From: Ligustrum vulgare
Taxonomy: Eukaryota; Streptophyta; Magnoliopsida; Lamiales; Oleaceae
Direction: 5' to 3'
Assembly: GCA_963555705.1 (NCBI GenBank)
Contig: OY743177.1
Span: 51,722,596 to 51,786,595, forward strand
Length of the DNA stretch: 64,000 nucleotides
Shown here: piece after piece, positions 32,417-44,662 of the stretch
How positions within the stretch are numbered: position 1 is the stretch's first letter
Layout of the letters: every line of letters begins with the position of its first letter
Position numbers and translations under genes: made by a program
Notes under the pieces: generated by a model
Told to the model about the DNA's origin: nothing
Seen by the model: only the letters and a program-made list of their open reading frames with translations
Databases searched by the model: none

Positions 32417-32419
32417 ACT

Positions 32420-35400
32420 TGTAGCGCCCCGAGTTCCGTATACCCGATTCACTACGTCATTTTCTGTCTAAATTTTTCGAATAATATTTTTGCGGAAGAA
32501 GTAATTGAAATTCATTTTTGGCAACATTAAATAAACTGTAATGGCCGCTAAAATTGAAAACATTTATGAAACCATTTGAAATAGTAAATCGAACCATTAA
32601 TATTGTAAAGAAATTGCCAATATCATAATTTCTCAAATAAATGAACTTCTCTAAATTATTCGATTGTTTGGAAAATATGAAAATCATTAACGTCAAACTT
32701 TCAACCGTTCAACGATTATTGCCACCATCATTCATCGCTCGCCACCGTCTCCGAAATCTGCAAAACTGTTAAAAAGTAGGGTGAGTATTTCATGGGGGAA
32801 ATACTCAGTAGACTCATCGCAAATTAATTTAATTTATAAGATGATTAAACACATAAATCCCGGCTCTTTATAAAACGGGCATTGATAGAGCTTCTTTATA
32901 AAACTGCTCTTGATAAAACTCATATTGTGCATTACAGCACGGGACATATTTTACAAATCATAGGCTCTTTGAAAATAGCTCTTTGAAAACAGCTCTTTGA
33001 AAACCATATACTTATAAAAACATTTTAATTATGTCAAGCATAATTTCTTTTGAAAGCATAACATAAGATATGATTGAAATCTTCATAAACATAAATAGAC
33101 ACAAGAACTGTACCGAACTTAGGTGGCAAGAATTCTTATGCAGTAAAATCATAATAACAGTAAGTTTTCATCATAACATAGGATAAAATCGAAATCCTCA
33201 TAAACATAAGAATTTTACCGAACTTAGGTGGTAAGAATTCTTATGTAGTAAAATCATAATAACAGTAAGTTTTCATCATAACATAGGATAAAATCGAAAT
33301 CCTCATAAACATAAGAATTTTACCGAACTTAGGTGGCAAGAATTCTTATGTAGTAAGTCATAATAACAGTAAGATCATAATAACAGTAAGTATACCAAAA
33401 CATAATTCATGAAATTCATAGGGATCATTTCCATCATAACATAAGATAGGATCGAAATCCTCATAAACATACGCGACAGGAATTTTACCGAACTTAGGTG
33501 GTAAATCCTCATAAACATATGGAAAGACAGGAATTTTACCGAACTTAGGTGGTAAATCCTCATAAACTTATGGAGACACAGAATTCTACCGAACTTAGGT
33601 GGTAAGAATTCTTATGTGCATAGCAATGATCCAAAACATATAAAACATTATCGTAAAAACATAGGGTATACTTACTTTTCATAAAAACATAAGGTATATT
33701 TACCTTTCATAAAAACATACTTGTTTTTCTTAAAAATTGACTTTCACAAGTCACATGACATTTATATGAAATCATAATTTAAATCAATTAATAAGTGCGA
33801 GTCTACATCAAATCCGACGAGTGCAAAGTTGAGCGGGAATGACTTCAATTTCTTTAAATTCTCCGTACGCTTCGTCTTAGCCAATAAGTCACTTTAGTAT
33901 ATCGAATATATAGTTCAAAATGATAAATTATAATTTGAGGACTAAAATTGATGTTTTGAAAGTTGAGGGACTAAAATGAATACTTTTGAAAGTTGAAGGA
34001 CTAAAATGATTACTTTGAAAGTTGAGTCGGAAACTCAAAACAATAGGGTTGAAATAATAGATTTTGAAAATGAAAGGGCTGAAATGATTGTGTTTTGAAG
34101 CAGTAGGGTCCGATTTGAAACTTTTTAAAAGCTTGGGGACTGAAATGATTATTTTTCAAACTTGGGGGCTAATATGCAAATTTCAAAAATCAACCTTTTA
34201 ATATCAGATTTTAACCCTCTCTCACAACTCGTTATCAGATCGAAGGAGGGACGCAGCGACTGCCTCGCCAAAATCCGACCTTTAGCCGGTGATTCGCCGG
34301 CGAACTCAACGGCGCAGGCTGCGGTGAGTGGCAGACAAAGCAGGGTTCAGATTTTAGGGCTTGGGTTTGAGAAACAAGGGCGAAAACGAAGCAAAAGTCG
34401 AAGCTGGAGATCGCGGTTTCCGGCGATGTAACCGACGATCGAGGTAGGTAGGTATTTTGGGTATTCTATTTCTTGGGTTTTGATTTGGGGTTCGATTGAT
34501 GGGGGTTCGAGGTTGGTGCGAGATTGGGTGTGAGAAAAAAAACTGAGATGAAGTCGCGATTTGGAAGTGATATTTCTGGTTCAGTTGGTGAGCTTGGGAT
34601 TGGGTGTTGGCTGATCAGTATGGAATGGTGATAAATGGACAGTGGTGATTGAGGTGGTGATGAGACAGTGGAGTAGGTGGCCGGTGATGCTGGTTGCGGT
34701 CATTATGTTGGTGATGAAGGTTTGGGTTCTTAGTTGAGGCGGTGTTGGGTTGTAGTGGCTCACGGTGGTTGATGGTTTGGAAATTGATTTGGGCAGTAGA
34801 GGCGTAAGTGGTGACTGTGGTGATGATGGAAGTTCATGGCTGAAGATTGAGTAATGGCAGTGATGGAATTGTGGTGTAACTGATTGGTACTGATGATGGT
34901 TGGTTGGGTAGATCAGTGGTTGCAGTGATGAAACAGTTATGGCTTGCTGTAGGTTGATCTATGTGTGGTAAATGGTGGCTGCTGATGGTTTCTGATCGAG
35001 GAGGTGATGGCAGAGTGATGGACGGTGAGGCAGTGTGGGTGGACTGTGGTTGCACTCGTCTGGGATGGAGATGGAGCTTGGTGCAGGTGATGAAGATGTA
35101 TGCTTATATATATTGTATTGTGGAATCTAAGTACATGGAAGTGTGAGTTGTGCCATGAGTATTGAAATGAAGATGGGGTAGATGATGATAATGATGAAGA
35201 TGCTTTGCTTTGGTGTTTGTATAATGAGATGGAATATGAAATAGATGTAAAATTTATATATATAATGATGATGTTTTTGTATAAGGAATTGTATTAAAAC
35301 TGATATATTTTGGACTGAAAATAAATTTGAATAAGGAAAATTGAAATATTTTAATAAATTTGGAATTCAAAATAATTTTGAAAATAATACTTTGAATAAA

Positions 35401-35588
35401 CAATTAAAATAACATAATTTTAGAAATTCGGACATTTAATTTAAAATCGAACAAATTCGATATTTCTTGACTTGGCTAGACGAATCCGTCGCGGCGTTAA
35501 CTTCAAAACAATGAGTGAAATAGTAGCGACACGATTTTCTAAATATTAAAATAATTATAAAATTGCGTAAAAATTCTGGATCGCTATA
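32420..35588 (-). repeat. LTR2 of array E (middle LTR)
   Basis: 3,169 bases, same as LTR1 apart from G at 34725. It is shared by both units, serving as 5' LTR of unit 1 and 3' LTR of unit 2. It contains the same hairpin (32783), minisatellite (33112-33602), GC-rich and G/T-skewed segments. Confidence 0.93.
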
Positions 35589-36359
35589 ATCTTACCTCCT
35601 TAAAATAATTTCGTCCTCGAAATTAAACTTACTTAATCTTATAATTTCTGAATACTAAATCAGAATCTCTTCTTCTTATCATCGAATATTCTCAAAATAA
35701 TCAAAACAATTCCCAATCGTATGTAAAAATTTCATCATATCTTGTAGTATTCATGTAACTTGTCACTTATCATCGTATCATGTGACCTCAAATATTCGTA
35801 TATATCTCTAAAATTTCAACAAATCTTTACTGACATATCGTATCATAATAATTTTTTCCTTTCTTATCATCGAAAATTCCAAAAATAATCAAAGAATTAC
35901 CTGAATATCTTCTCTACGTAATATACCCAAACATATCAACATAATATCATCAACTTATCTTTCCAATATTTGTAACCCAAAATTCAGTAAACAAATATCT
36001 CCTAAAACTAAGATTCTATACTTAAATGTCACCACATTTCTTGCAAAGTATTTCTTTCACTTGTATATACGTATGAATTCTGATTCAATACGGTACTCAT
36101 TTTACTTTCCACGTATCATCACATTATACTATGATTATCATTATTTTAACAAAATATCAGTACCCATAATCCAAGAAAATATTCCAAATCTCCAATCAAA
36201 TCTCCTTTATCGATAAAATTTAATAGCGCATTACTTTGTCTCCTCTTTTCCATTAAAATAATCCTGCTCTTTCTTGCTGGACACAACATCACGCGGATTC
36301 ACTCAGATCCTTAACGCTTTTAAATAGTTCATGCTGGGAAGAGGTTGAATCATCAAACA

Positions 36360-36911
36360 ATGGATATCATCCTTACAAACATTCGCAAGTATTATTCCAA
36401 TCTTCCTATGAATGATCTGAAAAAGATCTATAGAATAAGGCTCGAAAGATTGAGGTTGCTGATGGCTCATGATCTTCCAGAAGATGTTCGTTGGTTGATA
36501 GAAGCAAAGGTTCGACTATCTGGTGAATTACCATCAACATTTCCAAAGCACATGCCTGGTTTAGGCAAAAGCACGTTTGCAAAGAAACGAAGAGCAAAAA
36601 GACTGGGTGGTTGCTACAAATGTGCTCGTTGGAACTGTAATACTCGTTGCAAATCAGTAGGATATTCTTCTACTAATCGGGATGATAAAATCGAATTCAT
36701 AAAGGGTGGACTGAGTAAGGAGTCTTTGGATGATATTCGACTGACTCTTGAGACGCACCCAAGTGGTTATGTACAACGTGAACTTCTCTCCTTATACGCT
36801 CAGTTTAACGAGGACAAAAATCGTTATAGTCTCCAAAATATAATAGCAAAAGATCCTGTTTGCCAGTCTGTTTTACAAAATGAGGCTTCTGGCAGTTCAG
36901 CAATGTTATAA
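36360..36911 (+). CDS. Cysteine-rich basic protein, carlavirus nucleic-acid-binding-protein-like (copy 2)
   Basis: Same 183-residue translation as 29831-30382, with ATG at 36360. The basic patch (69-81) and C-x2-C-x4-C-x3-C cluster (85-97) are intact. Identity between copies shows only that the duplication is recent; it does not demonstrate selection on the frame. Uncertainties on viral origin are as for copy 1. Confidence 0.68.
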   Translation: MDIILTNIRKYYSNLPMNDLKKIYRIRLERLRLLMAHDLPEDVRWLIEAKVRLSGELPSTFPKHMPGLGKSTFAKKRRAKRLGGCYKCARWNCNTRCKSVGYSSTNRDDKIEFIKGGLSKESLDDIRLTLETHPSGYVQRELLSLYAQFNEDKNRYSLQNIIAKDPVCQSVLQNEASGSSAML

Positions 36912-37211
36912 GGTAAATCTTTTAAAATATTTTGCTGCTTTCTTTCACGCGTTTTGAAAATAAAATATATTTTCCTTTTCTCGAGTTTTGATAAAGCTGG
37001 AAATAAAATATTAAATCGCCGAAAGGTGACAGCCTCTATACGATAAAAATATTCAAAAGTGGGCTGATTTTGTCAAAAGTAAATCTTTACTTTTTCAGAA
37101 TCAATCAAAAACAGTAAATTTTTCCGGCTTTAAATAGCCAAACATATTTCATAGTTCAGGCATCCCAAAATCACATTTTCTTCGTAAGTTTTCTCTTCTA
37201 TACTATCAAAG

Positions 37212-37865
37212 ATGGAAGCACCAAAACTTCGACAGATCAAAACTATTTGTGTATTTTGTGGATCAAAAGTAGGGAAAGGCTTCGGTTATCTAGAAGCGGC
37301 TGTAGATCTTGGAAAGAAACTGGGGGAAAAAGGTATCACTCTTGTGTATGGGGGTGGTAGCAGTGGTCTAATGGGTTGTGTTTCCCAATCTGCTCTTGCA
37401 GAGAAATCAAAAGTAATCGGTGTTATACCTGTCCCTTTGGTAGATGTTGCAGGCAAAACACGAGGGCATGAAGTTCAAACTTTATCCATCCATGAACGCA
37501 TAACTTGTATGCTATATGGTTCTGATGCCTTTATAGCCCTGCCCGGAGGTTTTGGTACCTTAGAAGAAATTTTTAACATTACCTCGTGGGCTCAACTAGA
37601 TCTCCATACTAAACCTATTGGGCTTCTGAATGTTAACAATTTCTTTGATGGTTTGTTAACCTTTCTTGATTATGCTGTGGAACAGGGATTCATCTCTCCA
37701 TTTTCCAGAAGGCTTCTTATTTCTGCTCCTACTATTGATGAACTACTGGATAAGCTGCAGTCATATATCTCAATACAAGATCCAGCAGGAGTTAAGATAG
37801 ATTGGTCGCAAGGAAGGGGAATCAAGCGAAAATGGAGTCCGGTTAATGTAAACTTAACTCTGTGA
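37212..37865 (+). CDS. LOG: LOG: cytokinin riboside 5'-monophosphate phosphoribohydrolase (copy 2)
   Basis: 217-residue translation identical to copy 1, including PGGFGTLEE, R96 and the Ile after it. If expressed, two copies would double the dose of a cytokinin-activating activity from this locus. Its promoter context is the same TTTAAATAG box (37129) and, further off, the G/T-rich LTR2. Confidence 0.92.
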   Translation: MEAPKLRQIKTICVFCGSKVGKGFGYLEAAVDLGKKLGEKGITLVYGGGSSGLMGCVSQSALAEKSKVIGVIPVPLVDVAGKTRGHEVQTLSIHERITCMLYGSDAFIALPGGFGTLEEIFNITSWAQLDLHTKPIGLLNVNNFFDGLLTFLDYAVEQGFISPFSRRLLISAPTIDELLDKLQSYISIQDPAGVKIDWSQGRGIKRKWSPVNVNLTL

Positions 37866-37875
37866 ATCTTAGAAT

Positions 37876-38094
37876 AGGTGGGGGTAGAGTACGGAGTATT
37901 CTCACTCTCGAGACACCCCTCCATTTACTAGGATTTCCTTAATGTTTAAATCTTGTGTGTACTTCAAAGATTCCAGGTGGTAGATTACGGAGTATTCTTA
38001 CTCTCGAAACACACCTCTTTGAAGGTTTTCTCTATTTCCTCAAAAGATCAGAGGTGGTAGGATACGGCTACTCCGGAAACACATCTCTCATTCT
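37876..38094 (+). repeat. Three hairpin-like repeats downstream of LOG (copy 2)
   Basis: Units start at 37876, 37975 and 38052, identical to those of copy 1. Confidence 0.7.
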
Positions 38095-38933
38095 GAGGAT
38101 CTTTCCATGTTTTTCTCTTATGCTTTCGTGTGTTTCATGTATTTCCTTTCCAGTGTGACTCTTGTGTGTTCTCCTTATGAGAAAATAATAAAATCTCTGC
38201 TATCATCTACTAAATCTCGTTTGTGATGTAAATGATCTTGCATGTCTAACCTTAATTCCTTTAGTGGATGCTTATCATATTATGCTCTTAATTCCAAATG
38301 ATAAAATTCTGGATAGAGTCTCCCTTGTAATTTGGACTTATCCAAACCATAAGCATACTTCATAATTCACAATAATAAATAACTCCACATTTGATCACGA
38401 CGATCTAAAAATATTGAAAACGATTCCAACACTTCAATATCATCAAAATATCCCATAATTCAATTCATAATTCCTCAATATAGAAATTTCAAATCATATT
38501 TTTCAATATCACAATATTACTTCCTTCCATACCTTAATTGGCTCAAAAGTTACTCATACTTATAAATATATGCCATAAATCATATTGTTCCCATTATGCT
38601 CAACACTCGTTTTCTTTCTTAAAAAATTTCTCATAATCATACATTAAAGCATATAAGTTATGACAAAGCATAACAACATCATTATTTTCGAAGAAATACA
38701 TTCTTATTTCTCATAAATCATAAGTATCCGAAATACTCTTCATTCTTTCTCATAAATCAATAAAATGAGTATTCGAAATACTGAAATAACTTTAAATATT
38801 ATAAACTTCTTTACCTCGGAGTTGGTGGAACGAATGATGGCAGTGGCAATCTTCATCAATAAAAATCTTATAATGGAAAATATTTCTTAAAATTCTTTTT
38901 GAAAATTTTACCAGTCTACAGAAACGCAGACTA

Positions 38934-38945
38934 GCTCTGATACCA
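38934..38945 (-). other. Primer binding site of array E, body 2
   Basis: TGGTATCAGAGC on the - strand next to LTR3. Confidence 0.92.
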
Positions 38946-38948
38946 ACT

Positions 38949-41900
38949 TGTAGCGCCCCGAGTTCCGTATACCCGATTCACTACGTCATTTTCTGTCTAA
39001 ATTTTTCGAATAATATTTTTGCGGAAGAAGTAATTGAAATTCATTTTTGGCAACATTAAATAAACTGTAATGGCCGCTAAAATTGAAAACATTTATGAAA
39101 CCATTTGAAATAGTAAATCGAACCATTAATATTGTAAAGAAATTGCCAATATCATAATTTCTCAAATAAATGAACTTCTCTAAATTATTCGATTGTTTGG
39201 AAAATATGAAAATCATTAACGTCAAACTTTCAACCGTTCAACGATTATTGCCACCATCATTCATCGCTCGCCACCGTCTCCGAAATCTGCAAAACTGTTA
39301 AAAAGTAGGGTGAGTATTTCATGGGGGAAATACTCAGTAGACTCATCGCAAATTAATTTAATTTATAAGATGATTAAACACATAAATCCCGGCTCTTTAT
39401 AAAACGGGCATTGATAGAGCTTCTTTATAAAACTGCTCTTGATAAAACTCATATTGTGCATTACAGCACGGGACATATTTTACAAATCATAGGCTCTTTG
39501 AAAATAGCTCTTTGAAAACAGCTCTTTGAAAACCATATACTTATAAAAACATTTTAATTATGTCAAGCATAATTTCTTTTGAAAGCATAACATAAGATAT
39601 GATTGAAATCTTCATAAACATAAATAGACACAAGAACTGTACCGAACTTAGGTGGCAAGAATTCTTATGCAGTAAAATCATAATAACAGTAAGTTTTCAT
39701 CATAACATAGGATAAAATCGAAATCCTCATAAACATAAGAATTTTACCGAACTTAGGTGGTAAGAATTCTTATGTAGTAAAATCATAATAACAGTAAGTT
39801 TTCATCATAACATAGGATAAAATCGAAATCCTCATAAACATAAGAATTTTACCGAACTTAGGTGGCAAGAATTCTTATGTAGTAAGTCATAATAACAGTA
39901 AGATCATAATAACAGTAAGTATACCAAAACATAATTCATGAAATTCATAGGGATCATTTCCATCATAACATAAGATAGGATCGAAATCCTCATAAACATA
40001 CGCGACAGGAATTTTACCGAACTTAGGTGGTAAATCCTCATAAACATATGGAAAGACAGGAATTTTACCGAACTTAGGTGGTAAATCCTCATAAACTTAT
40101 GGAGACACAGAATTCTACCGAACTTAGGTGGTAAGAATTCTTATGTGCATAGCAATGATCCAAAACATATAAAACATTATCGTAAAAACATAGGGTATAC
40201 TTACTTTTCATAAAAACATAAGGTATATTTACCTTTCATAAAAACATACTTGTTTTTCTTAAAAATTGACTTTCACAAGTCACATGACATTTATATGAAA
40301 TCATAATTTAAATCAATTAATAAGTGCGAGTCTACATCAAATCCGACGAGTGCAAAGTTGAGCGGGAATGACTTCAATTTCTTTAAATTCTCCGTACGCT
40401 TCGTCTTAGCCAATAAGTCACTTTAGTATATCGAATATATAGTTCAAAATGATAAATTATAATTTGAGGACTAAAATTGATGTTTTGAAAGTTGAGGGAC
40501 TAAAATGAATACTTTTGAAAGTTGAAGGACTAAAATGATTACTTTGAAAGTTGAGTCGGAAACTCAAAACAATAGGGTTGAAATAATAGATTTTGAAAAT
40601 GAAAGGGCTGAAATGATTGTGTTTTGAAGCAGTAGGGTCCGATTTGAAACTTTTTAAAAGCTTGGGGACTGAAATGATTATTTTTCAAACTTGGGGGCTA
40701 ATATGCAAATTTCAAAAATCAACCTTTTAATATCAGATTTTAACCCTCTCTCACAACTCGTTATCAGATCGAAGGAGGGACGCAGCGACTGCCTCGCCAA
40801 AATCCGACCTTTAGCCGGTGATTCGCCGGCGAACTCAACGGCGCAGGCTGCGGTGAGTGGCAGACAAAGCAGGGTTCAGATTTTAGGGCTTGGGTTTGAG
40901 AAACAAGGGCGAAAACGAAGCAAAAGTCGAAGCTGGAGATCGCGGTTTCCGGCGATGTAACCGACGATCGAGGTAGGTAGGTATTTTGGGTATTCTATTT
41001 CTTGGGTTTTGATTTGGGGTTCGATTGATGGGGGTTCGAGGTTGGTGCGAGATTGGGTGTGAGAAAAAAAACTGAGATGAAGTCGCGATTTGGAAGTGAT
41101 ATTTCTGGTTCAGTTGGTGAGCTTGGGATTGGGTGTTGGCTGATCAGTATGGAATGGTGATAAATGGACAGTGGTGATTGAGGTGGTGATGAGACAGTGG
41201 AGTAGGTGGCCGGTGATGCTGGTTGCGGTCATTATGTTGGTGATGAAGGTTTGGGTTCTTAGTTGAGGCGGTGTTGGGTTGTAGTGGCTCACGGTGGTTG
41301 ATGGTTTGGAAATTGATTTGGGCAGTAGAGGCGTAAGTGGTGACTGTGGTGATGATGGAAGTTCATGGCTGAAGATTGAGTAATGGCAGTGATGGAATTG
41401 TGGTGTAACTGATTGGTACTGATGATGGTTGGTTGGGTAGATCAGTGGTTGCAGTGATGAAACAGTTATGGCTTGCTGTAGGTTGATCTATGTGTGGTAA
41501 ATGGTGGCTGCTGATGGTTTCTGATCGAGGAGGTGATGGCAGAGTGATGGACGGTGAGGCAGTGTGGGTGGACTGTGGTTGCACTCGTCTGGGATGGAGA
41601 TGGAGCTTGGTGCAGGTGATGAAGATGTATGCTTATATATATTGTATTGTGGAATCTAAGTACATGGAAGTGTGAGTTGTGCCATGAGTATTGAAATGAA
41701 GATGGGGTAGATGATGATAATGATGAAGATGCTTTGCTTTGGTGTTTGTATAATGAGATGGAATATGAAATAGATGTAAAATTTATATATATAATGATGA
41801 TGTTTTTGTATAAGGAATTGTATTAAAACTGATATATTTTGGACTGAAAATAAATTTGAATAAGGAAAATTGAAATATTTTAATAAATTTGGAATTCAAA

Positions 41901-42117
41901 ATAATTTTGAAAATAATACTTTGAATAAACAATTAAAATAACATAATTTTAGAAATTCGGACATTTAATTTAAAATCGAACAAATTCGATATTTCTTGAC
42001 TTGGCTAGACGAATCCGTCGCGGCGTTAACTTCAAAACAATGAGTGAAATAGTAGCGACACGATTTTCTAAATATTAAAATAATTATAAAATTGCGTAAA
42101 AATTCTGGATCGCTATA
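38949..42117 (-). repeat. LTR3 of array E (outer 5' LTR)
   Basis: Third copy, with G at 41254 like LTR2. It ends TCGCTATA at 42117 and is followed by GAGGG, the right target duplication, and then by the rest of element D's 3' LTR. Confidence 0.93.
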
Positions 42118-42261
42118 GAGGGTCCGTGGACGTAGGCATTTTGCTGAACCACGTAAATTTCTGTGTTCGTATTTATTTCCATGTTTGCTTATTTTATTTT
42201 GAACATCGAAAGATCCTGTGGAAAAATTAAAGTGGGAATTGACGTGTCGAAATTCCCAACA
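42118..42261 (+). repeat. Target duplication GAGGG and right portion of element D 3' LTR
   Basis: GAGGG (42118-42122) duplicates 25886-25890. 42123-42261 matches 24021-24157 of the 5' LTR apart from a few bases and ends CCCAACA. Confidence 0.95.
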
Positions 42262-42476
42262 TAAGCAACATCTCGAAGGTCCTTGAGCCAATTTTTGACC
42301 GCCCCATCAACCTGACGTCTCTCAGCATCTTCCAAGACTTGGTTGATCATTTCCAGCGAGTTGCTTAACTTTGTCAACTCTTTCTTCAAACCCCACACCA
42401 GACTCAACTCTGGAGTGGCGAGTTCAAGCAACCTCTGCAGTGTAACTCGAACGGTGGCACTAATAACAGCATCCAT
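42262..42476 (-). pseudogene. CC-NBS-LRR resistance gene, N-terminal Rx-like coiled-coil part
   Basis: The start is the ATG whose complement ends at 42476 (MDAVISATVRVTLQ). The segment contains LVWGLKKELTKLSNSLEMINQVLEDAERRQ and VKNWLKDLRDVAY, the Rx_N-type coiled-coil that begins CNL receptors and mediates signalling and partner binding. The frame runs to the TAAGC target duplication at 42262-42266, then into transposon DNA. It resumes exactly in frame at 23508 ([12 protein letters not shown]). The transposon separates this exon portion from the rest by 18.7 kb, so the native promoter to the right of 42476 drives only a stub. Confidence 0.95.
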
Positions 42477-44180
42477 TCTATTGCTTTGGAATAGTGTGGC
42501 GTGGGATTGATTGATTGATTTCGGGGGGAGAGAGAGTGCAATTTGCTGGCATTAGTTGTTCGCGGATTATAAACCACGGTTCGTTATTTTAATTTATAAA
42601 TACAATTTTTAAAATAAATTTTTAACCACACACATTTTCTTTCTACAAAACAAAGGCCGACAATAATATAATTTTTTAAACCACTTTTTTAATTATGCAT
42701 ATTTTTTTTTCACTTTTCAACGATACATTTCATCTCAAAACATACGTTTGGTAACTCAATTTTTTTGATTTAAAAATTATACAATTTTTCAAATTACTTT
42801 CTTATCCCATAATTATAGCATTATTATCGAACAAAACCGACATGTGACATTGGCTTGAAAATCCATCATATTGGGGTGTCGTTGGGGCTATTCAACAGTG
42901 AGTAACCCCACACCTCTGGAGGAATTGTCAAACTCATGGTCTGCTAAGTGACAAAATATCACATGGAGGCTGGCCCTAATGTTCCACAATACTGCTTCTA
43001 GTCCACATAATATTCTGTCCAATGTTCTGGCATGCATATGCAACAATGAACTTTTTTACTTTTTTACTTTTTTATTTATTTTTATTTTTTTCGCTGCTTC
43101 TAGTCCACATAATATTCTGTCCAATGTTCTGGCATGCATATATGCATCAATGAACCTTTTTTTCCCTCTTTTCCAAGCTTCGCTTATTATGGTCGGCAAA
43201 GCTCCTTCTTTTTCTTTAGGAGTTCAATGTTGGAAAATGACTACTTGTAAAAATAAAATATACAAATAAGTCTACAAATAATAATGTGACTATTTTATTG
43301 TTGAATCTTTAAGTGATGTAATACATAATCAATAAATTTATGTCACATATCCTATTTTTAAATCTGTTTGTATGACATGAATGAGCGATAATTTAAGTCA
43401 TAACCATGTGATGTAGGTCGCACCTACGAAATTGTCAAGAAATCGACAAACACGGATTGCAATTCGAAAGAGAATGATTCTTTTATTCGAAATCAACCAA
43501 AATCCTACAATAAGACACGAAGAACTTAAATAATAACCTAATGGACCCTATAGGACTAGGCCTAACCTACAAAACAATAAAATATCGAAAATAAATAAAG
43601 AAAACGGTAGTTTTAACACAGTAAACGTCCTCAAACGGTCAAAATCTAGTACATGTCATGGCAAAGCGGTGAGTCCGGTCCAGATCGTCGAGACCTTTCT
43701 GAAAAGTACTTATGGGTCCAAAACAGATATCGTATGCAAAAGTTATGACCATTTGAAGTTGAAAACGCCCCTCAAATTATTTCTTCCGCTCCCAATCGTC
43801 CAAAAATGCTGCCGCTTGCTCCTGTATGTCATCCTCCCGTTCTCCATCACCATGTGTGCGATTGAAAAAATAATTTTGAAAAATGTGTGCAATAATTCTA
43901 GAGAGACATTTTTGGAATATTTTTAAGTGAGATTGCACCATGGCACACATTAACCGACCAACGCATGTGTGCTATGATATAATGTCACTTAAAAATATCG
44001 CAAAAAATATTTCTCTAAAATTACTGTGTGTAATTAAAAGGTAATTAAGGAAAATATGTTGTTTATTGACAAAGAGAGCAATCTCACGTATTTCCAAGTA
44101 GAAAATATTATCAATGCTAAGTAATAGTGACAAAATATCACATGGTAGCTGGGCTGCAATGTTCCACAATGGTGCTTCCA
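42477..44180. other. Upstream DNA of the resistance gene, with duplicated segments
   Basis: The presumed 5' region of the resistance gene begins at 42477. Dispersed-repeat pieces lie at about 42590-42790. A 60-base segment (GCTTCTAGTCCACATAATATTCTGTCC...) occurs at about 42992-43051 and 43096-43155. The text GTGACAAAATATCACATGG..GCTGG with TGTTCCACAAT occurs at 42949-42990 and again at 44127-44170. The stretch 43413-43850 looks like the end of a gypsy LTR or pol-LTR junction (- strand GGGAGGATGACATACAGGAGC), but the evidence is weak. No gene is supported. Confidence 0.5.
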
Positions 44181-44603
44181 GTCCACATATTTAGCCTCTG
44201 TTCGGCGACTACTTTTGATGTATTTACCGGCCTCTCACAGCAACACCCTACAGTAAAAGCAGTGCTACAGTGAGGGGCCTGTATTCAGAGGCAAATTCAG
44301 GAATTCAATCCAACACGAGCAAATTTCTTCTAGCACAAGTGGACATTACAGGATAGTAATGGGAAAAAAATTTCGAAACAAAAAATTATAAGGTAAAAAA
44401 GGAGTTTTTGACAGATCCAGCTTGAGCGTCCGACCACCCTAACCAAAGACTGGATTCGCCCCTGCCTGTACTTACAGCCCTTGTACAATCAGAATTTCCC
44501 TAATATTTTTTATTTTTTGTAATATTTGTAGTTTGCCCGTTCCCTTGCTTAGGTCAAGGGATCAAATCCCCACTCCCCTCTCTCCACGTCACTCCCCTTT
44601 GTA

Positions 44604-44662
<59 letters not shown>

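Larger units (their letters stand above)
29060..32419 (-). other. Body 1 of array E
   Basis: Starts (right of LTR1) with the purine tract, - strand AAGGAGGTAAGA, about 29060-29073. The next about 90 bases resemble the pol 3' end region of element C (TTTCGTCCTCGAAATTTAAACTT block) but are decayed. 29150-29760 is AT-rich without genes. The cargo occupies about 29770-31670. From 31690 to 32400 the DNA is again AT-rich and partly similar to element C LTR text (AAGCATATAAGTTATGAC). The primer site closes the body. Confidence 0.85.
35589..38948 (-). other. Body 2 of array E
   Basis: Copy of 29060-32419 with a 6,529-base offset and no difference noticed by eye. Same order: purine tract, AT-rich spacer, cysteine-rich ORF, LOG ORF, three repeats, AT-rich spacer, primer site. 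Confidence 0.9.
25891..42117 (-). mobile_element. Array E: LTR-body-LTR-body-LTR tandem of a non-autonomous gypsy element carrying two cargo genes
   Basis: Three 3,169-base LTRs (25891-29059, 32420-35588, 38949-42117) alternate with two 3,360-base bodies (29060-32419, 35589-38948), a period of 6,529 bases. Primer site and purine tract show that the element itself reads on the - strand. LTR ends (TGTAGCGCCCCGAGTTCC ... TCGCTATA on the + strand) and the purine tract resemble those of element C, so it is a Del/Tekay relative. No gag or pol is recognisable. Each body holds two intact + strand ORFs, a cysteine-rich basic protein and a LOG enzyme. One target duplication (GAGGG) flanks the whole, which indicates one insertion and later tandem growth. 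Confidence 0.93.
23514..42261 (+). mobile_element. Element D: gag-only Ty1/copia element, with array E nested in its 3' LTR
   Basis: The 5' LTR (23514-24157), initiator-Met primer site, gag ORF, a 0.35-kb remnant, purine tract and 3' LTR (25350-25890 plus 42123-42261) form a small element with a 1.2-kb body. Target duplication TAAGC bounds it. The 3' LTR is split by array E at GAGGG. Without pol it must be mobilised by a related autonomous copia. The LTRs differ by about six bases and one 36-base repeat unit, so the insertion is young. Confidence 0.95.

Noticed and set aside
41965..42291. 108-codon - strand frame across LTR3 and the copia LTR end
   Set aside because: It spans two transposon boundaries; chance frame.
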